From Melieria omissa (taxonomy: Eukaryota > Arthropoda > Insecta > Diptera > Ulidiidae): a stretch of DNA of 64,000 nucleotides. The notes below the pieces were generated by a model. It had not been told where the DNA came from. It saw only the letters and a list, made by a program, of their open reading frames with translations, and did no database searches. A program made the position numbers and the translations under genes. Below are positions 20,104 to 29,470 of the stretch, one piece after another (within the stretch, counting starts at the first letter, position 1; each line of letters begins with the position of its first letter). The DNA is taken from NCBI GenBank assembly GCA_963971225.1, contig OZ020270.1, positions 23,943,689-24,007,688 on the forward strand, in the 5' to 3' direction.

Positions 20104-21838
20104 ACTAAAAGCAGAGACTTAAAATAATTATTATCAATATTTTTGGGAATAAAAAAATTGCCCTTATTCACGGAATTTCTAAAAATATTGTTTTATAATA
20201 GTTATTCCCAATAAGAAAGTTTTTACGTCGCCTATAGCTATTATTATGTAATTAATATTTTTGACTTGCATAATAACTCTTATAAGTAATAAGTATATTT
20301 TTCGTTGTCGATAATTATTATTTTGGGATTTTTGTTTTTTATATTGCTTCATAACTTTTATTTATGACTTTTTTAATTTACATTACCGATAACTATTATT
20401 TTGAAAGATTTTTTTTCCACGTTGCTTCAAAACTTTTATTTATGATATTTTTTTTCATTTACGTTGCCGATAACTATTATTTTGAAAACAAATGTTTTTA
20501 CGTTGAATTACTACATTTTGGATATGTAGTAAGCTTATTTTTTTGTAACTTTCAGCTTACTTGCTTTATTTAATAGAAGTGTGTAATACAAAGGATTGGA
20601 AAAAACAATATATGAGGTAACTGGTGTCTTGCCGACTCTGCTCGGCACCAATGATAACATGATGCGAAACTGAGAGGATTGACGAAATTTTGTCGTTTTT
20701 TTTGGTCACACGAACACAATCCGTGTGAGCTGAAAAGAAAATCGTCAACCCTGCCAGCTTTCTCTCTTTGTGGAACAATTCGTATTGTAGCAAGCAGCTG
20801 ACTTGCAAATTTGTTCCTAACGCGGGGTTGCAATTTGTATGTACTTGTAAAAAAGTATGTTCGCAGTCTTATTGTACGAAGCAGTGTAAAATAAGGAAAA
20901 AATATATGAAATGAACAAAATTATTTGATTTAAATGAAAATGTTAGGGAAAAGTTGTAATATGCAGAGTTATAAAGATGTAAAAAAGAAATCCTTAGTTC
21001 TTTGTGCATATGTAAAAACTAATAATAACTAATTTGCATTTTCCGAACCACCACTGAGGCAATACGGCGCGTTACCGATTTTTTTTTTAACGATTTTGTA
21101 ACATTTTAACAATTTTTTTAACAATGATTTCAGAGAGGAACAAATAAAAAAAATGTATTTAATGCGTTTGTTTCCCAATTCGAAAAAAACACGGACTAAA
21201 CGGACCACAAAAACCAGAAGTAGCAGAAACTTATAAATGTCGGACAGTAAACAATTTATGTTTATAAGTATAGTCTGCTACTTCGCGATTATAAAATCGT
21301 ATCAGAAATCATATGTATATATATGCATATATCTATATTATATTATAATTGCGACAGCCATATTTTGCTATCCCTTTTTATACAGGTGCGCATATCATAC
21401 ATACATATATTATATATACAGCTGCGGTCAAAATAATAGTAGTACGCATACAACGAAAAGAAAATTAAGAAAAAATAATCTGCTTTTTTTACAAATATTT
21501 ATTTTGTATTTTTTTTAACAAGTTATATGTGCTAACAATGCAATCATAAAAGAAAACTTAAGAATTAAACTCAGTTTGGTTTGATTTAAATTAAATGCGT
21601 CAAAAGCTCCAAAATATGGACGGTCAAAAAAATAGTAGTTCGCTTTACTTTCATAAAAATTAAGCAACAATTGTGTTTCATTTTAAAAGATTTTGTGGTT
21701 AAATAGTAATAACGTAATGTTTCTTCAAATTAGTATTTAGTTGCGTGACTGTTGTTTGGCTATTACTGCAGCACAGAGCCGATGCATTAAAATAACCAAA
21801 TTTTCATATCTTTCTCTAGGGGCGTGGTCTACTGCTTC

Positions 21839-22117
21839 TCAAAGTTGATTATTATTTAATAGATTATTGTGAGCAACTGCTCTCTTCACGTCACACCACA
21901 AATTTTTAATTATATTGAAGTCTGGTGATTGTGCGAGCCATTCCATAACCCTAATCCTGCTCTTGCGAAGCCCCTTTCGTGCGACCTTTCTTGTATGCTT
22001 TTGGTTATAATCCTGTTGGAAGACCCAAAGCATTGGCGTTTTTTCACGGACATACGGTAGCACGATTTCCTGTAAGATTCGTACACATACACATCGATCC
22101 ATCGTTTTCTTGATCAA
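21839..22117 (-). pseudogene. Tc1 transposase C-terminal fragment, left arm
   Basis: About 92 codons resemble the last third of Tc1-type transposases. VFQQDYNQKHT holds the second catalytic aspartate and PDFNIIKNLWCDVKRAV is the usual final motif. At the place where the family has glutamate (IENLW) this copy has lysine (IKNLW), so it lacks the third catalytic residue. The N-terminal DNA-binding domain and first aspartate are absent. The mirror copy at 22359-22637 has the same sequence, including the lysine, so the change predates the dimer or was copied between arms. Confidence 0.88.
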
Positions 22118-22358
22118 ATAAATAGCGCCACCTCCATAAAACGTAAGACATGCATTTATTTATTCAGCATGTCTTACGTTTTATGGAGGTGGCGCTATTT
22201 ATTTGAAATACGGTAGCACGATTTTCTGCAAGATTCGTACACATACACATCGATCCATCGTTTTCTTGATCAAATAAATAGCGCCACCTCCATAAAACGT
22301 AAGACATGCTGAATAAATAAATGCATGTCTTACGTTTTATGGAGGTGGCGCTATTTAT

Positions 22359-22637
22359 TTGATCAAGAAAACGATGGATCGATGTGTATGTGTACGAATC
22401 TTACAGGAAATCGTGCTACCGTATGTCCGTGAAAAAACGCCAATGCTTTGGGTCTTCCAACAGGATTATAACCAAAAGCATACAAGAAAGGTCGCACGAA
22501 AGGGGCTTCGCAAGAGCAGGATTAGGGTTATGGAATGGCTCGCACAATCACCAGACTTCAATATAATTAAAAATTTGTGGTGTGACGTGAAGAGAGCAGT
22601 TGCTCACAATAATCTATTAAATAATAATCAACTTTGA
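22359..22637 (+). pseudogene. Tc1 transposase C-terminal fragment, right arm
   Basis: This is the mirror image of the left-arm fragment with an identical 92-codon translation, including IKNLW in place of the catalytic glutamate motif. The identity of the arms implies recent formation or arm-to-arm gene conversion. Confidence 0.88.
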
Positions 22638-23742
22638 GAAGCAGTAGACCACGCCCCTAGAGAAAGATATGAAAATTTGGTTATTTCAATGCATCGGCTC
22701 TGTGCTGCAGTAATAGCCAAACAACAGTCACGCAACTAAATACTAATTTGAAGAAACATTACGTTATTACTATTTAACCACAAAATCTTTTAAAATGAAA
22801 CACAATTGTTGCTTAATTTTTATGAAAGTAAAGCGAACTACTATTTTTTTGACCGTCCATATGTTGGAGCTTTTGGCGCATTTAATTTAAATCAAACCAA
22901 ACTGAGTTTAATTCTTAAGTTTTCTTTTATGATTGCATTGTTAACACATATAACTTGTTAAAAAAAATACAAAGTAAATATTTGTAAAGAAAAGCAGATT
23001 ATTTTTTCTTAATTTTCTTTTCGTTGTACGCGTACTACTATTATTTTGACCGCAACTGTACATATATATATAACATATATATATGTATATATAATATGCG
23101 CACCCGTATAAAAAGGGATAGCAAAATATGGCTGTCGCAATTATCGCAAAAACTCCTCTGGAGCTTTCATCAAATTCTCATTCTTCATTCTTCATTCAAA
23201 TTTCACGAATAAAATTCAATAAAAGCTGAATATAAAATGTGTTAAACACGTATTAAAATACTTTTGACTGGTTTTCGGGAAATATTGTAATTTTTTAATC
23301 ACTTTTCTTCCAAAAGATTACATAGTTACAAAGAAATTAAAATTGATTTTCCTATGTTTAAAAAATTGAAAGTAAACGCAACCCTCGCCATGGCCGTTGT
23401 ATGGGAAATCAACAGTACGTTCCTGTGCATACCCCGGGTCTGATGTTTGGCAAAATCAACCCTAAGGTCTCATGTTATCGTTGTATTAGTGCGGATTTTG
23501 AGTATGTATTGTGGTCGAGCGCTCTCAGTTTCGCATCATGTTATCATTGCTCGGCACGTCCGTCTCGTTCGCTGTCACTTATTCGTCTCCCTGTGTCTTT
23601 CGCGCGGTTTTCACTTGCTACTTTGGCTTTTGGCGGCAACGTCAGCCATCATGCCGCGAGTAGTGCCATCGCTCGAGTGTTGCCAATGCACACTGAACAG
23701 TGCCACTGCTCGGGTGATGCCACCGTACCATTAAATACTACA

Positions 23743-23888
23743 GTCGGCCGTTCTGACACTTTGATCGGCCCGATCAATCGATATACATAAGTGAGCTTAC
23801 ATACTACATAAGTGAGCTTACATCCTACTACATACAATACAATCAAAAGGAACTTAATTTACAATGGTTGAACAGCTGGTCATTAAAA
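23743..23888 (-). other. gypsy-3 region between pol and 3' LTR
   Basis: A direct repeat, acataagtgagcttacat, occurs twice at about 23787-23825. No clear polypurine tract sits against the LTR. No envelope gene is present. Confidence 0.6.
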
Positions 23889-25301
23889 CTAGGGTGCTGA
23901 AGGCTGAAGATGTAAATTAGTTTCAATGAGGTGTTGCGGAAGCGACTCAATTACTTCGTTACTTGGAGGCTCAACCCACTTGCGAATATGGTTGGCTTCA
24001 AGGATGCCTTGATAGGGGAGTTGGGTAATGGGGCAATCATCGATGTCGCCTACGACATAGCGGTCATGAGGCAGCTTCTTGATTACCACATATGACCCTT
24101 AAACTTCGGAATAAACTTCTTGTTGGTGCCAATGGTCGTATCATTATTTCGAATAACGACAAAGTCTCCCACGTCAAAAACCCTGGGCGGTCGACTATGC
24201 TCATGGAAGCGCTTTAAGTTGTAATCTTGACTCTCCCGAATGGCAACAGCGGCCTGATCTCGCACAACCTCTAGATCTCTTCCGACGGAGTTCACATCTT
24301 TCTCATCCAAGAATTCGGTAAGCCGATCCACTTCACACCCCCTCTGCAAAACGCCAAAGAGAAGTTTGCTAGGGGCCGTTTTAATTGACCGGTGAACCGT
24401 ATTGTTCAGTGCGTACTCAACATGCGCTAGCTGGCGCACCCAATTGCAATTTGGCCAGAATCGCTTTAAGCGTCCGATTCACTCCCTCAACTTGACCATT
24501 TGCCTGCGGGGACGCAACCGCAACCTTTACGTGCTCGATATTTTTATCCGAAAGGTAAGATGTAAACTCGAGAGACGTAAAACATGTTCCCTGGTCACTC
24601 ACTATTCGCGAAGGGCGACTATAATACTCAAAATACTTATTGAGCGAAATGCATACTTCACGCGTACTTGTCGATACGACCGGATACAATTTTACATATT
24701 TAGTAAAGGCATCGACGACCAGCAGAATATGCTTTCGTTTGGACTGAAGTGACGGCAGGGGACCGAAGTGGTCAATATGGATCGTGTGGAATGGAACGGG
24801 CTGCTTCGGGATATTATATAAATTGTGCTCGTTAGTACGAGTCGGGGCGGAATACAGAATGCACTTAATGCAATTGCGGATACATCTTTCAACTTTCGGT
24901 TGCATGCCAGGGAACCAGTAATGTAATTTAAGCTGGTCCATAGACTTCGTAACACCGAGATGGCCAATTATTTCATGAGTATGCCGCACCACATTCTCCT
25001 CAAGCTCACCGGGCACATAGAGGAATAGATCCCCCTTTCGGTCCTGTCGGTAAACAATTCCGTCATGCATAGCATACGATTTTGACTCACCTTCACTCAA
25101 ACTAACCTTCAATTTAGAGATAACTGGCTCGCGGTTTTGTACGGCCCTCACTTGGAAATCAATATCTTCGGAACCAATGACAGAAACAATATGGCACCGG
25201 CTAAGAGCATCCACATGACCCATACGGGCGCCAGGTCGATGGGAAACGGAATAATTATAATTTTCAAATTCAAGGGCCCAGCGAGCGATTCGCGGATTCA
25301 T
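23889..25301 (-). pseudogene. gypsy-3 pol: integrase part
   Basis: This continues the Gag-Pol frame after TAA 25302-25304, starting with NPRIARWALEFENYNYS, the usual RNase H to integrase linker. An HHCC zinc region (HTHEIIGHLGVTKS followed by CIRNCIKC) precedes the DDE core: IHIDHFGPLPS, IVSDQGTCFTS and NGQVEGVNRTLK. A one-base frameshift near 24445 moves reading to 24083-24439 (LAHVEYALNNTVHRS) and another near 24090, inside the GPY/F-like module, moves it to 23889-24089. All catalytic residues remain readable, so decay is recent. Confidence 0.92.
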
Positions 25302-28163
25302 TTATCGTTTATTTAATGTTAGAGTTAGTGAGTTACAATCAGTAACAATTTTAAATGGAATGCCTTCCAAATAAGTGCGGAATCGGCGGAGGGCGTAGAC
25401 AATAGCAAGAGTTTCCAACTCGAAACTGTGATAATTGGCTTCTTGAGGCGTTGTACTCTTCGAGTAGTACGACACTGGATGCAATTTCCCATCATCGCCT
25501 TTCTGGAGCAAAACGGCACCGAAACCTTTTGCGCTTGCATCGCAATGCAGCTCGGTTTCACGCTTCGGGTCGTAAATCGTAAGAACTGGGGCGGAGGTAA
25601 GAGCGGTACGCAACATTTCATAGGCCTCTCGGCACTCATCATTGAAATGAAACGGGACCTCCTTCTTCGTAAGATTATTCAGAGGACGGGCAATGACCGA
25701 GAATGACGGGACAAACCGCCGAAAATATGAGCATAATCCCAAATATGAATGTAGCTCCTTAGAGTTTTTTGGCACTGGGTAATTTTGTATAGCGTGTATA
25801 TGGTCCCCACTGGGAGTAATACCAGACGCTGAGACATTGTATCCCAGATATTCAATCTGTTCGTAAGCAAACTTGCACTTTGACAATCGCAACTCTAGTC
25901 CATTACGAGCAAGACAGCGCAGGACGTCGATTATCAACTCCATATGCTCGGCAATGTCCCTTGAGGCGATCACAATATCGTCAAAATAGACTACAATAAG
26001 TCCGGTATCGGTAAAAGGCTTAAGGATTCGCGATATGAACCGCTGAAACACTGAGGATGCATTTCTCAGCCCGAATGGCATTCGGATGTACTCGTATTGA
26101 CCACTCGGGGTTACGAAAGAAGTGTATCGCGTCGAGTCATCCGCCATTTTCACGTGGTGAAAACCATTCTTGAGATCAAGCAACGTAAATATTTTCTTAT
26201 TGTCGAGATATTCAAGGCAATCGTCAATTAACGGAATAGGAAAATTGTCTCGTATTGTCAATTTATTGAGCGCTCTATAATCAACACACATGCGCGTTTC
26301 ACCATTTTTCTTCTTAACTAACACAATAGGTGAAGCATAGGGTGAATCGCTGACTCTGATTACTTCGCGTCGCAGAAGGTCACCTATGATCGCACTCACT
26401 TCATCCTTCTCGCGGTAAGAGAGTCGCCGAGGCGAGCAAAAGAACGGCGTATCGGTGGTGAGGCGTATCGTCATATCATAATTCGGGACAGTCACCGAAC
26501 TTTGATCAAACTTCAAATATTCGGAGGTAATCCCGTGGCGTAAGCAGTCACGGAACGGTGCAGCAAGCTGCGGATCAATGTCAATTTCGTCGGAAGATAC
26601 AAGAACCCAAGGATTCTGAGAATTTTGGGACTCATCAAGCGCCTCAATGGCACCAGGCCGCGACAATGTTCGACGCGGAGTGGCAAAGAAATTTGAAACA
26701 ATTCCCTTCAAATTAATGAGAATTCGCCTGGATGAGCCCCCACTTTCACTTACACTATTCAATTGAGCCACTTCGGAAGTCAGAGGTGAATTACAAACGC
26801 ACACGTCTTTTGGTTCATTTAATATGGCATTGCCAGAAACGTTAAATACAGAACTATGTTCAGGAATAGGAATGATTGGGCAAGAATACAGTAGGATTTT
26901 AAATGACTGGAGTGCATCCCTGCCAAGCAGCATCGGGAACGGAAGAGCGTCGTCTGACAGAACCAACACAGGAATTATCCGCACACGATTCTGCAGTAGC
27001 ACAGCAACACCCAGCTCACCGTGAGTGACTATATTAGCCTTGCCCAATCCGCAAAAGTTCGATGGCCTCGGTTGTCCAATCTTGACAAACTCCGGAACCA
27101 AGGATATTGTAATAAAGCTAACGGGGCTACCCGTATCAAGAAGAGAATTACAACCAATTACACCTGTGCATTTGGAATCACTCGACTTAAACACAACACT
27201 CACCATCTGAAGTGCGCTCATGGTCTGAGCTGTCCCCTCGTCATCACCGTCGTCATCTTCTCGGGCGATAGGCCGGGCACTGTGGACGCCCACGAACGCG
27301 GCTCGTTGTTTCTTCGGGGCTGACGGGCAGTCAGCTTGTTGGTGGCCAAGGTTGCCACATCGAAAGCACGAACCAGGAACGCGACGCTCTTTTGGACACT
27401 CAGAGGAAAAATGCCCATAGCCGGAACAATTAAAGCAGCGTGGTCCACTAGCTGCGGCGGAAGTCGGAAGTTTGGTGTGGGTGGCGCTCGTCGGAGGTGT
27501 GACAGCTGGAATCGGAAGGCGCACTTCGGAGCGGCGCAATTTCAGCTTGTCGTATCGAACCATCAGCTCCTTCAGCTGCTGGATGTCGGTTGCGCCATAC
27601 AAGATCGAAATATCGGAGGTACGATCTTGTAGGCCGGCAATTATCGCTTCAATGACTTCGTTGGCTTCGATGTCTGCATGTGAGGCAATCTCCACCATAA
27701 TAAGGACGTACCGGAAGCTCGTCTCGTTTTTCTTCTTAAAACGCTGACGCAGCTGGTCGTAGACTTCTTGGCGGCTCGTACGGCGATCGAACTCAGCCAC
27801 TAGCATAGGACGCAACTCCGCCCAATTGGTGACATTAATTGTGCGGAGGAACACACCTGCTGTTCCCTTCAACTTGCGGCGCGCACAAATGTATCGATCG
27901 CGATCACCGCAATCGAGCGTGGCTGAAATATCTTCGAAGTCGGCGATCCACTTCCGGATGCCATAGGAGTCGTCGCCCGTGAAGTCGGCAATTGCACTGT
28001 CCATTTCGGAAAAATCAAATTTACGTCGGCCCGACGTGGACGCCGTTTCTTGTTCTAGTGCGCGCAAAGGTGCCATCAAAGTGGTGCGTGTCGAGTTCGG
28101 CGGCGGCGAAATGCCCGCAGCCGTCAGCTCAGCCATCAATTGGCCCTTTGTCGCTCGATTCAT
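25302..28163 (-). CDS. gypsy-3 Gag-Pol (Gag, protease, reverse transcriptase, RNase H)
   Basis: This single open frame of 953 codons starts at ATG 28161-28163. Gag has two zinc knuckles, CFNCSGYGHFSSEC (243-256) and CFRCGNLGHQQADC (266-279). Protease has SLLDTGSPVSF (DTG at 343-345). Reverse transcriptase follows with SPIVLVKKKNGE, MCVDYRALNKLT, MPFGLRNASSVF and catalytic YFDDIVIAS; RNase H has ELHCDASAKGFGAVL and FELETLAIVYALRRF. Gag and Pol are fused in one frame, so no frameshift is needed. The stop TAA at 25302-25304 falls within the RNase H to integrase linker, in frame with integrase, and is best read as a nonsense mutation. Everything upstream appears intact. Confidence 0.93.
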   Translation of the reverse strand: MNRATKGQLMAELTAAGISPPPNSTRTTLMAPLRALEQETASTSGRRKFDFSEMDSAIADFTGDDSYGIRKWIADFEDISATLDCGDRDRYICARRKLKGTAGVFLRTINVTNWAELRPMLVAEFDRRTSRQEVYDQLRQRFKKKNETSFRYVLIMVEIASHADIEANEVIEAIIAGLQDRTSDISILYGATDIQQLKELMVRYDKLKLRRSEVRLPIPAVTPPTSATHTKLPTSAAASGPRCFNCSGYGHFSSECPKERRVPGSCFRCGNLGHQQADCPSAPKKQRAAFVGVHSARPIAREDDDGDDEGTAQTMSALQMVSVVFKSSDSKCTGVIGCNSLLDTGSPVSFITISLVPEFVKIGQPRPSNFCGLGKANIVTHGELGVAVLLQNRVRIIPVLVLSDDALPFPMLLGRDALQSFKILLYSCPIIPIPEHSSVFNVSGNAILNEPKDVCVCNSPLTSEVAQLNSVSESGGSSRRILINLKGIVSNFFATPRRTLSRPGAIEALDESQNSQNPWVLVSSDEIDIDPQLAAPFRDCLRHGITSEYLKFDQSSVTVPNYDMTIRLTTDTPFFCSPRRLSYREKDEVSAIIGDLLRREVIRVSDSPYASPIVLVKKKNGETRMCVDYRALNKLTIRDNFPIPLIDDCLEYLDNKKIFTLLDLKNGFHHVKMADDSTRYTSFVTPSGQYEYIRMPFGLRNASSVFQRFISRILKPFTDTGLIVVYFDDIVIASRDIAEHMELIIDVLRCLARNGLELRLSKCKFAYEQIEYLGYNVSASGITPSGDHIHAIQNYPVPKNSKELHSYLGLCSYFRRFVPSFSVIARPLNNLTKKEVPFHFNDECREAYEMLRTALTSAPVLTIYDPKRETELHCDASAKGFGAVLLQKGDDGKLHPVSYYSKSTTPQEANYHSFELETLAIVYALRRFRTYLEGIPFKIVTDCNSLTLTLNKR

Positions 28164-28181
28164 GGTGCTGGATTCGTAAGT

Positions 28182-28381
28182 GGGTGCTCCGCTGGACGAT
28201 GCACTAACCCGCGTTGTTATGAAATTGCGGCGGGTGCTCCGCTGGACACTGCACTAACTCGCGCTGTTGTGAAGTTGCGGCGGGTGCTCCGCTGGACGCT
28301 GCACTAACTCACGTTGTTGTGAAATCGAGGCGGGTGCTCCGCTGGACGCTGCACTTACTCACGTTGTTGTGAAATTGTTGG
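28182..28381 (-). repeat. Four 50-bp tandem repeats in the gypsy-3 leader
   Basis: The phrase GGGTGCTCCGCTGGAC starts at 28182, 28232, 28282 and 28332, a strict 50-bp period, followed each time by variants of tgcactaactc and gttgttgtgaaa. They lie between the primer site and gag, where other gypsy-type elements carry insulator or promoter repeats. Confidence 0.9.
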
Positions 28382-28399
28382 CCGACACTCGCAGTAGGT

Positions 28400-28419
28400 C
28401 TTTTATCCCACTTCTGAAC
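28400..28419 (-). other. gypsy-3 primer-binding region (partial tRNA-Leu match)
   Basis: Next to the LTR the plus strand reads ATCCCACTTCTGAAC, matching the tRNA-Leu 3' region only up to CTGA; the final CACCA complement is missing. Priming may use an internal position of the tRNA, or the site may be mutated. Confidence 0.5.
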
Positions 28420-28729
28420 TGTAGTAAGCTTATTTTTTTGTAACTTTCAGCTTACTTGCTTTATTTAATAGAAGTGTGTAATACAAAGGATTGGAAAAAA
28501 ACAATATATGGGGTAACTGGTGTCTTGCCGACTCTGCTCGGCACGTCCGTCTCGTTCGCTGTCACTTATTCGTCTCCCTGTGTCTTTCGCGCGGTTTTCA
28601 CTTGCTACTTTGGCTTTTGGCGGCAACGTCAGCCATCATGCCGCGAGTAGTGCCATCGCTCGAGTGTTGCCAATGCACACTGAACAGTGCCACTGCTCGG
28701 GTGATGCCACCGTACCATTAAATACTACA
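28420..28729 (-). repeat. gypsy-3 5' LTR, uninterrupted
   Basis: This 310-bp LTR has TG...CA ends and is the unoccupied counterpart for the hAT-2 insertion in its sister. Its GC content is higher than its surroundings in the right half. Confidence 0.94.
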
Positions 28730-29121
28730 GATATGAATTAATTTTTAATTGTTTTAAACCGACCAACGCAAATTAACTGCAGAAACCTAATTTCCACCCA
28801 CAAATAAACAATTAAAAATCAATTTATACTCAAAATGTGGTAAGGCAACGTAAATAAAAAAATTTATTTCATAAAAGTTATGAGGCAACGTAAAAAATAT
28901 TTTCTTTCAAATAATAGTTATCGGCAACGTAAATGAAAAACAAAATCATAAATAAAACTTATGAAGCAACGTAAATAATAATAACAGTTATTATGCAACG
29001 TAAAAATTCAGTGTCGCAAATAATAATTATAATCAACAAATAAAATATATGTTGCATTGCAATAGTTACATTGCAAGTAATTTCTTAAAAAACTTATAAT
29101 AGTTAAGTCCCTGATGATAAG

Positions 29122-29228
29122 TAATTGATTGTGGCAACCGTGCTTACGTTTGGTATTGCTGTGTGAATTTTCGTCTCGTTATTTTTTGTGGTTTTTGTCA
29201 ACGCGACCGTTAAGTTGGTAGTACTGAA
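29122..29228. other. Flank between foldback element and GTTGCCAC MITE
   Basis: Unassigned sequence repeated in every unit (for example 39238-39344). It contains no recognised feature. Confidence 0.55.
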
Positions 29229-29470
29229 TAGTGTTGCCACTTGAAAAATTTTTTTCCCGACCAAATCCGACCTCAACCGACCAAATTAAAAATTTGCGTT
29301 ATCGTTAGTAATTTTTAAATTACAACTTTATTTTTTTAATAAATTCATTGTACTACTGAAAAGATATTCACATCACAAAACGGATGAAATTCGTTTAAGC
29401 AGACCAGCGGACCAAAGTAAAAAAATCAGACCAATTTTGGTCCGAAAAGACCAAAAGTGGCAACTCTTTA
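29229..29470. mobile_element. GTTGCCAC MITE at the unit junction
   Basis: The ends are inverted: TAGTGTTGCCACTT on the left and AAGTGGCAACTCTTTA on the right, about 240 bp apart. Repeated gaccaa/ttggtc words fill the right third. The end style recalls hAT MITEs, but no 8-bp duplication is visible, as expected because its right flank is the array recombination joint. Copies precede each later unit (for example 39345-39585). Confidence 0.6.

Larger units (their letters stand above)
21419..23058. mobile_element. Palindromic Tc1-like inverted dimer
   Basis: The terminal inverted repeats CAGCTGCGGTCAAAATAATA and CAGTTGCGGTCAAAATAATA are flanked by TA (21417-21418 and 23059-23060). The two halves are near-perfect mirror images around about 22238, each carrying the same truncated transposase end. 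The middle (22118-22358) contains two further hairpins around atgcatttatttattcagcat and its reverse complement. It amounts to a 1.64-kb cruciform-prone inverted repeat. Confidence 0.88.
20649..23549. mobile_element. hAT-2 copy A, inside the gypsy-3 LTR
   Basis: The ends are inverted repeats CAATGATAACATGATGC, continuing as (A/G)AAACTGAGAG. The 8-bp duplication CTCGGCAC (20641-20648 and 23550-23557) is exact, and the sister LTR is unoccupied. Relative to the array copies it lies in the opposite orientation. Its centre holds the palindromic Tc1 dimer; without that it is about 1.26 kb. No transposase frame is recognised, so it is non-autonomous. The superfamily call rests on duplication size and end sequence. 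Confidence 0.85.
20525..23742 (-). repeat. gypsy-3 3' LTR, split by hAT-2
   Basis: The LTR is 20525-20648 plus 23558-23742 (309 bp joined), interrupted by hAT-2 (20649-23549) and its duplicated CTCGGCAC. The sister LTR at 28420-28729 shows the site intact (gactctgctcggcacgtcc). Confidence 0.93.
20525..28729 (-). mobile_element. gypsy-3: Ty3/gypsy LTR retrotransposon
   Basis: The element is flanked by GATA at 20521-20524 and 28730-28733. In element order: 5' LTR (28420-28729), 50-bp leader repeats, a Gag-Pol frame open through RNase H (25302-28163), a broken integrase (23889-25301), and a 3' LTR split by hAT-2. Array units preserve the unoccupied site. Apart from hAT-2, the LTRs differ by about one base in length and a few substitutions, so it is fairly young. 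One stop codon and two frameshifts prevent expression of a complete Pol. Confidence 0.94.
20112..29113. mobile_element. Foldback hAT-like element, copy 0, split by gypsy-3
   Basis: The ends are CAGAGACTTAA on the left and TTAAGTCCCTG on the right, a hAT-like terminal repeat. Without gypsy-3 it is about 800 bp. Its interior is a broad imperfect palindrome in which GGCAACGTAA-type words recur about every 50-60 bp on one arm and their complements on the other. Right flank ATGATAAG matches ATTATAAG at 7 of 8 bases. There is no coding capacity. Gypsy-3 sits at GATA; the unoccupied site (ggatatgaattaa) is in each array unit. Confidence 0.68.

Noticed and set aside
28182..28381. CRISPR-like regular repeats
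   Set aside because: Contiguous 50-bp tandem repeats without unique spacers, in a eukaryotic retrotransposon leader.
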